Assembly: GCA_017440755.1 (NCBI GenBank)
Contig: JAFSGP010000004.1
Location: forward strand, 33,937 to 97,936
Direction of reading: 5' to 3'
Source of the DNA: Clostridia bacterium
GTDB lineage: Bacteria; Bacillota; Clostridia; Oscillospirales; Acutalibacteraceae
Length of the DNA stretch: 64,000 nucleotides
The notes under the pieces are model-generated. The model ran no database searches. It saw only the letters and a list, made by a program, of their open reading frames with translations, and was not told the DNA's origin. Positions 1 to 7,507 of this stretch are shown here, in pieces. The translations under genes were made by a program, and so were the position numbers. Each line of letters opens with the position of its first letter. Position 1 is the first letter of the stretch.

Positions 1-1204
1 ATTCCGCGTCCCCGCCGTACAGCACGCGGCTCGCCGCCAACCACAGACGGTCGCCGAACTGCCGCTTGTACATCGGGTGAATGTTGCCGTACTCGCCGAT
101 ATCGCCGCTGGTGATGAGGTACACATCCTCCTGCTCCTTGGCGATACGCACCTGCGCCTCTACGATACGCGCCCAGCTGAAGGGCGGGTCACAGATATAG
201 GGCGCCAGCTGTACGGTGAAAATGGGCAAGTGCTCGTCACGGAAGTCCCGACGGCACTGCTCGGCATAAGCTTCAAACATATCGAAATAGTAGGGAGCAT
301 CTCCACGGCTGCTCTCCCCCTGATACCACAGCACGCCACGCAAGGCATAGGGTACGATGGTGGCAGTCATATGCTCGTACAGGTTGCCGGGCCAGTTTTG
401 CCAGCGGGGACCGAAGGGCGGCTCCTTAGGCCAGTCAATGCAGTTGTACCGCCCGAAGGCATAGGGACCCAACTCCCGTGCCTTCGCCACCGCATCGGCG
501 GACAGGCACTGAGCGTCCAGCTCGTCCCGATAGGCATCGTAAACCGCGTTATACTCGTCCATATTCAGGCTTTCCAGCGCCTTCCGCGCCCGCTCCCGTG
601 CCATCGCCAGACGGGGGTCGGTCTCCACCGTCTCCTTGGCAATCCACGGCTCGATGCGGGTGCCGCCGAAGTTACAGCTGATCACACCCACCGCAACCCC
701 TTCTTCCGCCTGCAGATGGCGGGCGAAATAGAAGCCGATGGCAGAGAAACGAAGCGCCGTGTCGGGGGTACACACCTGCCAAGGGGTGTCCACCGACCGC
801 ACCGCCTCAAAGTGCCAGTTGTAGCGGTCCTGCCCCGCCTCGCTGCGGCGAGCCACCGTGAAAAAGCGAATATTCGGCAGGTCGGCGGCAGCCGCTGCCT
901 CAAAGCCGTCCTCGGCGGAAAACAGCGGATGCTCCATATTGGACTGCCCTGCCGCCAGCCAAACCTCGCCTATCATCACGTCGGTGAGGGTAACCTCGCC
1001 AAAGGCATCCGTTACCGTCATTGTATAGGGACCACCTGCCTCCATAGGCGGTAGCTCCACCAAGAACTTACCGCCCTCGCACAATGCGCTGGCGGTGGCA
1101 TCGCCGATGTGGACGGTGACAATACCGCCGCCCTCGCCCCATACACGAATCGGCTTCTGCCGCTGGAGCACCATATGGTCGCTGAATAATGCGGATACTT
1201 TCAT
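1..1204 (-). CDS. Sialate O-acetylesterase, SGNH-fold (C-terminus off the left edge)
   Basis: Predicted to remove O-acetyl groups from sialic acids or other acetylated sugars. The reading frame is open from an ATG at 1204 to the window edge, giving 401 visible residues. AAGQSNME (nucleophile Ser88) is the block I site of the sialate O-acetylesterase family, and GNIHPMYKRQFGDRL near the cut end matches the family's catalytic His block. A strong ribosome site, AAAGGAG, lies just before the ATG. No signal peptide is seen, so the enzyme is probably cytoplasmic. It is the last visible gene of the glycan locus, after the GH109-like gene. An O-acetyl xylan esterase role is possible, but the neighbouring fucosidase and hexosaminidase favour host glycans. 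Confidence 0.88.
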   Translation of the reverse strand, partial: MKVSALFSDHMVLQRQKPIRVWGEGGGIVTVHIGDATASALCEGGKFLVELPPMEAGGPYTMTVTDAFGEVTLTDVMIGEVWLAAGQSNMEHPLFSAEDGFEAAAAADLPNIRFFTVARRSEAGQDRYNWHFEAVRSVDTPWQVCTPDTALRFSAIGFYFARHLQAEEGVAVGVISCNFGGTRIEPWIAKETVETDPRLAMARERARKALESLNMDEYNAVYDAYRDELDAQCLSADAVAKARELGPYAFGRYNCIDWPKEPPFGPRWQNWPGNLYEHMTATIVPYALRGVLWYQGESSRGDAPYYFDMFEAYAEQCRRDFRDEHLPIFTVQLAPYICDPPFSWARIVEAQVRIAKEQEDVYLITSGDIGEYGNIHPMYKRQFGDRLWLAASRVLYGGDAE

Positions 1205-1356
1205 TTGTTATTTTCTCCTTTGTATCCCCTGTTGTCAACGTATTTTCTCCTGCTTTCAGGACAAAACAGAATTTTTTTACCATTTAAAAGAATATATGAA
1301 GAAAAGGCGTTCCTTGCCCGAAATCAAGCCTGTTGATTCTCTCTATTTGCTTGGTT

Positions 1357-1374
1357 TTCCGTCTGCCGACGGAA
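1357..1374 (-). terminator. Short hairpin after the GH109-like gene
   Basis: A perfect 7-bp stem, TTCCGTC/GACGGAA with a 4-nt loop, lies about 30 nt after the stop of the upstream gene. No U-run follows on the minus strand, so it may be a weak terminator or an mRNA 3'-end stabiliser rather than a true intrinsic terminator. Confidence 0.35.
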
Positions 1375-1401
1375 GGGTAAGGATCGCCCTTTCCTCATTC
1401 A

Positions 1402-2652
1402 TTACTCTTCAATTTCAATAATCTTGTTTAGACCGTACTTCTGGTCTACAATGTCGGTACGCTCCATCCACTTGCCGTTGGTAAAGTCCGGCACGGCGAC
1501 GGGTGCGCCACCGGCAGCGATGGACATCTCGCTGAGCACAGCAATGCTCATCCAGGTAACGGTGTCATAGGTGTCGATGGGAGGATTGATGCCCAGCTTG
1601 ACCGCGTTGATGAAGGCGCGGAATACCTGGGTATCCATACCGCCGTGACCGTCGTTGACGGTGTAGCCCTTCCACAGGGGGTGGAGATACTCCTCCTCGT
1701 ACTTCTCGGCACAGCCCCACATCTCTTTGCCCTTAAACTCGTACTTGGCATCCTGCTGGTCGATGTACAGAGAGTCGTTCAGCTCAAAATAGTTCGCCTT
1801 GGTGCCGCGAACGGTGAAGTTGCGGCTGTAAGTACGGGGCAGGGTGGTATCCAGAGTCAGAGAGATCATCTCGCCGTTGGCGCAGATGATGTTGGTCTTG
1901 ACCACGTCCGCCTGACGCCACTCTACGTTCGCCAGCTCGTGGTCAGCGCCCTTGCGGGAGATGACGTACTCGTGCAATCCCTTAGCGGCGGGGGTCGCCA
2001 CAGAGGTCAGGGACAGCAGACGGTTGCCGTTGTTGATGTTAAGAATCTTACAAATCGGACCCAGCTCGTGGGTGGGATAGTTGTGGCAGTTGCGGTGCAG
2101 GTAGTTGCGCAGACGGTAGTGGCGCTTCTCCTTGCCGGTGACGATCTCGTCACGCAGGTCGTGCATATAACCACCCTCGCAGTGCACCACGTCGCCGAAG
2201 ATACCCTTCTTGACCATGTTGAGGATCATCAGTTCCCGCTTGCCGTAGCAGCAGTTCTCCAACATCATACAGGGAATGCCTGTCTCCTCGTAGGTGTGAA
2301 TCAGGCGCCAACAGTCGTTCAGAGAGTAGGCGCAGCCTACCTCCATACCCACCGGCTTGCCCGCCTTCATCGCGTCCACGGCAATGTCCACGTGGGACTC
2401 CCAGCTGGACATAATGATGATAGCGTCCACGTTGTCCATGGTGAGCAAATCCTTGTAGTTGGTGGTACCGAAGGGCACGTAGCCGTGCTTCTCCTCAATG
2501 AGCTTCTGCGCCTCTTCCACGCGGTCCTGGTACAGGTCGCACACCGCCACCAGATCCACCTCTTCCTCGCTCAGAGGCAGCAGAGCAAACTTCAGCATGC
2601 CGATGCCACGGCCGCCGAAGCCGATCATACCCAAACGCAATTTGTCGCTCAT
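1402..2652 (-). CDS. Gfo/Idh/MocA-family oxidoreductase, GH109-like
   Basis: A 416-residue NAD(P)-binding protein. The N-terminal Rossmann signature GFGGRGIG is at residues 11-18. The C-terminal part carries NYPTHELGP around residue 195, close to the block seen in GH109 alpha-N-acetylgalactosaminidases, which act through an NAD-dependent elimination mechanism. The start is placed at MSDKLRLG because GGAGG sits at the right distance; the longer in-frame start at 2676 has no such site. No signal peptide, so cytoplasmic. Lying between a GH20-like enzyme and an acetylesterase, a role in cleaving or oxidising an N-acetylated sugar is likely. A plain sugar dehydrogenase remains possible. Confidence 0.8.
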   Translation of the reverse strand: MSDKLRLGMIGFGGRGIGMLKFALLPLSEEEVDLVAVCDLYQDRVEEAQKLIEEKHGYVPFGTTNYKDLLTMDNVDAIIIMSSWESHVDIAVDAMKAGKPVGMEVGCAYSLNDCWRLIHTYEETGIPCMMLENCCYGKRELMILNMVKKGIFGDVVHCEGGYMHDLRDEIVTGKEKRHYRLRNYLHRNCHNYPTHELGPICKILNINNGNRLLSLTSVATPAAKGLHEYVISRKGADHELANVEWRQADVVKTNIICANGEMISLTLDTTLPRTYSRNFTVRGTKANYFELNDSLYIDQQDAKYEFKGKEMWGCAEKYEEEYLHPLWKGYTVNDGHGGMDTQVFRAFINAVKLGINPPIDTYDTVTWMSIAVLSEMSIAAGGAPVAVPDFTNGKWMERTDIVDQKYGLNKIIEIEE

Positions 2653-2712
2653 AATGTTTTCCTCCCATTTCTCCATACAAAAGGTGCTATATGTAAAAAC
2701 AAATTATAGCCG

Positions 2713-4605
2713 TTAAATATAATCAACTTGGCAGCCCGACACGGTCAGCCCCCACTTGTTGATGTTGGTGTTCAGGTTGGTGCCCTCGGGGGCGCCGTCG
2801 TAGCGCAGACGGGTCTGCGCAAGCTCGGGCAGGCTGTCCACCTCGCCGTCCAGATACGCATGAATCCGCTCACGGGCGGTAATGAGCCGCCGCTCGATAC
2901 CGCCAAAGCGCACGTCCAGCACGTCCAGACCGAAGGGCTTGTTGTCGTGCAGCCACTGCTTGTGATACACCGCAATATAGTCCGCCAGACGCCGCTGAAT
3001 CTCCGGAATCACCTCGTCGGCGATGCGGGTCATCTCCCCGCGGTCATCGGCATCGTAGGCCGCCTTCAGCCGAATGCCCACGTCACACTTCACTTCCAGC
3101 ACGTGGCACAGGGCGGACAAGCTGTCAAACAGGTAGCTCCACCGGGGGTTGCGCCCGCCCGCCTCCGCCAACACCTGCGCCCGCTCGGCAAAGTGGGCGG
3201 GGAAGGTCTCAGCGTCTGCGTGCTTATCGAACAGACCCATCAGCACGTCCTGGTGCAACAGGTATTTGGAGGGGTTGCGGGAACCGCAACCCGGTGCCTT
3301 GTTGCCGGGGGTGAAATTGGGGGTGTCCAGCAGCAGGAAGTCCTCGTAGGAGGCGCCCACGCAGGTGGCAAAGCGACGGGACACGTGCTCGTCGGCGTTG
3401 TTATTGGCGTAGCAGTCCTCGGCGAACATCTGAATGGTGGGGAGCGCCGCCATGTGGCTGCACTCCTGTCCGTTGTCGCCCCAGCAGGTGACCATCACCT
3501 TGGTGATGCCGTTGTCACGGCAGGCGCGCAGCTGGTCACGGGACACCCACAGGCTAAACTGGTTCATCGGCGCATAACCCGCCCAGATGGTGGCGCCGCC
3601 CGCAAACCAGATGGGATTCTTAAACTCCATATGCATCTTGCACATACGGTTGGCACGCTCGTAGAAGTTGCCGTAATCCCAATAGATGAGATCCACCTCT
3701 TCGGGCACGCTGTCGATAATGTGCTGCGGCACGTGTCCGTCCTCCAGAGAGGCCAGATAATAGTAGCCCTTTTCGTTGGCGGCGGCATCGAAATACATAT
3801 CGCTCCACATCAGCGGCTCAATGCCCAATTCCTTGCAGATAGCCATCACCTTTTGGGTATGGGACTGCATAATCTTCCACTTTTCTACATAGCCGTTGCG
3901 GCGGTAGTAGTTGCCGCTGCCCAGCGTCCACGCCTCATCCATGCCCAAATGCACGCGGTTGGTGGTGAGGGTATCCCGCCACATAGTCAGCATACTGCGG
4001 ATAAGGTCGTAGGTCTTGGGCTCGTCCACCAGCAGGATAGCGTCACAGTCGTGCACCTCGCGGAATGCGGGCCAGCGCATCGCGTTCATCAGGTGCGCCA
4101 ACACCTGAATGTAGGGCACCAGCTCGATGCCGAAACGCAGACAGTAGGCGTCGATCGCCTGCAGCTCCTCTTTGTTGTAGCGACCGCGCATATAGCCGAA
4201 GTAGGGATACTCCTCCAGCTCGTAGGTATCCTCCATATAGAGGAACATGGTATTATAGCCCATCAGCGCCAGATGGCGCACACGCAGTTTGGCGGACTCC
4301 ACCGTTGCCACCGCGTTGCGGGAGCAGTCGAACATCGCCGCCAGGTCCTCGTAGGCGGGGGTTTCCGCTACATCCTCACGGCTGTCCGCCCGCTCCACCA
4401 GCAAGCCGATGGCGCGGAACAGCTGCACCTTTTTCTCATAAGTAATGGTAGCGTCGTCCGCCCCGAAGGTCACCGACAGACCGCTGCCCTCCTTCTTTAC
4501 GTACACGGGCAGGCCGTCGTCGCACAGTTCCACCCCCAGAATAGGGGCGACCTCCGCCACTGCCGCCAGCAGGTCAGCGGAAAGGTCCGCAAAATACAAT
4601 TTCAT
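2713..4605 (-). CDS. GH20-like beta-N-acetylhexosaminidase
   Basis: A 630-residue cytoplasmic enzyme expected to release terminal GlcNAc or GalNAc. An N-terminal alpha/beta domain (about 1-80) is followed by a TIM barrel. The motif HLGMDEAW, with Asp223-Glu224, corresponds to the Asp-Glu catalytic pair of GH20, in which Glu is the acid/base and Asp orients the substrate acetamido group. The barrel start (LALMGYNTMFLYMED, about 112-126) is also GH20-like. The consensus around the pair differs from the common HIGGDE, so this is a divergent subfamily. The ATG at 4603-4605 follows AGGAG. It is 14 nt downstream of PG1, almost certainly in the same transcript. Confidence 0.8.
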   Translation of the reverse strand: MKLYFADLSADLLAAVAEVAPILGVELCDDGLPVYVKKEGSGLSVTFGADDATITYEKKVQLFRAIGLLVERADSREDVAETPAYEDLAAMFDCSRNAVATVESAKLRVRHLALMGYNTMFLYMEDTYELEEYPYFGYMRGRYNKEELQAIDAYCLRFGIELVPYIQVLAHLMNAMRWPAFREVHDCDAILLVDEPKTYDLIRSMLTMWRDTLTTNRVHLGMDEAWTLGSGNYYRRNGYVEKWKIMQSHTQKVMAICKELGIEPLMWSDMYFDAAANEKGYYYLASLEDGHVPQHIIDSVPEEVDLIYWDYGNFYERANRMCKMHMEFKNPIWFAGGATIWAGYAPMNQFSLWVSRDQLRACRDNGITKVMVTCWGDNGQECSHMAALPTIQMFAEDCYANNNADEHVSRRFATCVGASYEDFLLLDTPNFTPGNKAPGCGSRNPSKYLLHQDVLMGLFDKHADAETFPAHFAERAQVLAEAGGRNPRWSYLFDSLSALCHVLEVKCDVGIRLKAAYDADDRGEMTRIADEVIPEIQRRLADYIAVYHKQWLHDNKPFGLDVLDVRFGGIERRLITARERIHAYLDGEVDSLPELAQTRLRYDGAPEGTNLNTNINKWGLTVSGCQVDYI

Positions 4606-4619
4606 AATTAAATCTCTCC

Positions 4620-7496
4620 TTAGAACAACAACCGATAGTCCGCATAGATCTCGTTCCAGTCGGCGTAGTCCGCCGCCAGATACACCAGCCCGTCGGTTAC
4701 CACCGACAGGCTGTGGGCTACCTCCGCCTCAAAGCCGGAGCCGACAATGGGAGCATAGCCGTTCTGCCGATTGCCCGCCGCCGTACGGGTGGGGGCAGAC
4801 AGGAACAGGTGCCGCAGCGGGAAATCCTCCCCAATCTCCTCCGGGGTATGGGGACTGTTGTGCCGCAGGGAAATCCCTGCCGAGGTGCACCAGCCAAGCT
4901 CCACCCCGTCGGTGTCAACCGCCGCCTTATACTGGGTGGCGATGGGCATCGTCAGCCCGCGGTTGCGACAGATGAGAATGGCCTCGGTGCCTGCCAATTT
5001 CTCTCCGATATAGCGATACACCGCGGGCAAATAGTCCCGCAAATGCTCCGGTCCGGGGGTGGTGGAAACCACCACGGCCTCTAAAGGATACTGTACCACT
5101 TTTTCCAGTATCAGGTCAAGCCTTTTGTAAGATTCTGCCAATATTTTCGGGTATTTTTCATGAAAAGACAAATCGGGGAACCAATTCATCAGGCGGGTCA
5201 GGTCCACCGCCACTTTTATGCCCACCCGACGCAGGTAATCCGCCTCTTTTTTGACCGTTTCGAGGTCGGTGCGCTCTACGTAGGTGGCGTCCACCAGTAC
5301 CGCATCAAAATACTGGTCAAAAGAGGGGGTCTCCAACAGAAAATCCTGTATACTGCGACTGCCGATGGGCATTTTTACGCCCACAGAGGGGGTGGGAGCG
5401 GGATTGCTCTCCGCCTGCAGCTCCACCCCACAGTCAGTGGTCACCGTATACAGATGTACGTCCCCCGCGGCGATGGTGTAGGCACCCTCCCCGATCGGGT
5501 CGTCTGATACGGTAACGCAGGCGGGGTAATATCCCACCGCCTTGTCAGCGCCGTCCTCCATGGGAATCCGCTGTGCCGCAGACAGACCCAGGGGGGACGT
5601 CAAATCATACTTCTGTGCCGCATAGGTGTTATTCACCACCTGCAGCATAAAGGTGTTTTCCTCTTTCACCGTCACCATATACTGCAGGTCACGGTTGGTG
5701 GGCTTTACCAACGCCAGACGGTCGTACAGGTCGCCCAGATACGCCTTGACAAAGGGGGTCAGGTCGTAGGGACGGGTGATGGGATTATTCCGCAGGTTGG
5801 CGGGGGTGGGATTCTCGTCCGCCACCTCCAGCCCGTCCTCGGTGAGCAGCACCGTCACCCTGCCCGCGCCACGGGTGACGGTATACAGTGCCGGCTGTCC
5901 CTCCACCATTGCCTCCACCACCGCATCGGCGGTGAGGGTGGCGGATAATAGACGCAGGTCCTTCACAGGGTAAGTATTACCACCGTAGAGGGCGAACCCG
6001 CTCACCGAACGGGTCTTGCCCGTCTGCTCCAGACCGAAATAGGTCAGATAGTCCTCGTCGTAGGCGGACAGGGTCTGCGCCGCCTGCAACAGGGCGGAGG
6101 CGCACACCACCAGATGCCCGCCCTCCTCGGTGAAGCGGCGCAGTTTATCATACACCTCTAAGGTGATACCCGTGCCATTGGTTACCAGCATCAGGGGATA
6201 GCGACGCAGTACCGCACCGTCCGCATCGCTGAGCAACACGTCGGTCAATTCGCCGTAGGGGGTAGCGGTGAGGAATCCGCTCTCGTCCTCGTAAAAACCG
6301 GCATTCTCGTAGCCGGGATACAGCATAGAAAACAGCGCATGCAGCTGGTGGTCACCCGCTCCGTAGGGGATACTGCCCCACACCTCGTACAGCTTGGGAG
6401 TGTACAGGAAACGGGGAGGATTCCACCCCGCAAAGGTGTCGGTCATCACCGCCACAGGGGTGTACATCACACCGGGGTAGCCCAGCTTGTTAATCAGCCG
6501 ATTGGCATACTGCTGCACCTCGCCGATGGGAGAAATCTCCCCCGGCTGTGCCGCCATCTCGGGGGTCACCAGACCCAGCACGTGCCGCTCGCTGTCGTCA
6601 TTGCAGAACCAGCCGTTCTCATACCCCAAAAAGACGCAGTTGTACATATACTCGTTCCACAGGATACGGCGCATCAGACTCAGGCTGGTGCCGCTGTCCG
6701 CACTGCCCCGCTCCCCTGCATCGGGGACGAACTCCGGTCCGTAGGTCTTATAGCTGTTGAGATTCCACACCGACACGTTGCCGGAGGTGAGCAGCCCGTA
6801 CTGCTTGGAGGCGCCACGAATAAAAGCATACCACATCTGGGGGTTGGGCAGAGCCTGTGCCGCCTCGCAGGACAGCAGGGTGGCATACCCACTGCGGGCA
6901 TAGTAATGCACCAAAGCGGAGGAGCACAGCACCGTCATACAGTTATGGCTGTCCGCCGCAATGCGGCTGTGCCACCGCTCGAAGTTCTTGCACTGCTCCA
7001 CGCGGGTCTTGGGGTGGACGGCGGCGTCCTCACGGCTGACAAAGGCGCCGATATACCGACCGTCCTGCTCCCCCATCTCGTAGCCAAAGAAGCGGTCGCC
7101 CAGCTCCGCCATCAGGCGGTTATGCACCCGCTCGCTGACGGAAAACTCGCCCCAGGTATTGGTGGCAAGGTTCGCCTCGGCGCCCGGCTCGTAGCCCCAG
7201 GCGCCGTAGAGATACAGCCCTCTGTCCCGCACCGCGTCAATGAGCTCGTCCACGTTCTCCGACAGAAAGTCCTTCCAGTTGAGCCAAAAACACCTGCCAA
7301 TCTCATGCTGCACCGTGTAGCGGTCCAGCTCGTTGTCGATGCAAACCATACGCCCTGTGGCGGGGTCCACCGTCACAAAGCGGGAAGCGGAAAACTGCAC
7401 CTTGTTATCCATGGTGTCATAGGTTACCGCCTTAGCGGCCCGTTTTTCATACCGCGGGTATTTTTTGGGGTCCACGTAGTGTCGGTACGCTTTCAT
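4620..7496 (-). CDS. PG1: unassigned glycosidase-like protein, long cytoplasmic form
   Basis: A 958-residue protein with no signal peptide. It is one of five paralogues in this window (PG1-PG5) and is almost colinear with PG2. Layout: presumed TIM barrel (about 1-370); flavodoxin/GATase-like domain ending in the strand EEGGHLVV (about 370-480); beta-sandwich (about 480-650); and an extra C-terminal alpha/beta domain of about 300 residues, absent from PG3-PG5, that looks like a second barrel. Shared signature FIRGASKQYG. Candidate catalytic acids are Glu211 (SCEAAQ) and Glu293 (GYENGW). The barrel-plus-GATase-like-plus-sandwich order recalls GH42 beta-galactosidases, but I do not recognise a named family. 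Only 11 nt separate it from PG2; GAGGTGAT precedes the ATG. Confidence 0.75.
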   Translation of the reverse strand: MKAYRHYVDPKKYPRYEKRAAKAVTYDTMDNKVQFSASRFVTVDPATGRMVCIDNELDRYTVQHEIGRCFWLNWKDFLSENVDELIDAVRDRGLYLYGAWGYEPGAEANLATNTWGEFSVSERVHNRLMAELGDRFFGYEMGEQDGRYIGAFVSREDAAVHPKTRVEQCKNFERWHSRIAADSHNCMTVLCSSALVHYYARSGYATLLSCEAAQALPNPQMWYAFIRGASKQYGLLTSGNVSVWNLNSYKTYGPEFVPDAGERGSADSGTSLSLMRRILWNEYMYNCVFLGYENGWFCNDDSERHVLGLVTPEMAAQPGEISPIGEVQQYANRLINKLGYPGVMYTPVAVMTDTFAGWNPPRFLYTPKLYEVWGSIPYGAGDHQLHALFSMLYPGYENAGFYEDESGFLTATPYGELTDVLLSDADGAVLRRYPLMLVTNGTGITLEVYDKLRRFTEEGGHLVVCASALLQAAQTLSAYDEDYLTYFGLEQTGKTRSVSGFALYGGNTYPVKDLRLLSATLTADAVVEAMVEGQPALYTVTRGAGRVTVLLTEDGLEVADENPTPANLRNNPITRPYDLTPFVKAYLGDLYDRLALVKPTNRDLQYMVTVKEENTFMLQVVNNTYAAQKYDLTSPLGLSAAQRIPMEDGADKAVGYYPACVTVSDDPIGEGAYTIAAGDVHLYTVTTDCGVELQAESNPAPTPSVGVKMPIGSRSIQDFLLETPSFDQYFDAVLVDATYVERTDLETVKKEADYLRRVGIKVAVDLTRLMNWFPDLSFHEKYPKILAESYKRLDLILEKVVQYPLEAVVVSTTPGPEHLRDYLPAVYRYIGEKLAGTEAILICRNRGLTMPIATQYKAAVDTDGVELGWCTSAGISLRHNSPHTPEEIGEDFPLRHLFLSAPTRTAAGNRQNGYAPIVGSGFEAEVAHSLSVVTDGLVYLAADYADWNEIYADYRLLF

Positions 7497-7507
7497 CGGA
7501 AATCACC

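Noticed and set aside
2728..4611. 627-codon open frame on the plus strand
   Set aside because: Exact antisense of the GH20-like gene; Val/His/Gln-rich composition typical of a GC-rich shadow frame, no motif, no ribosome site.
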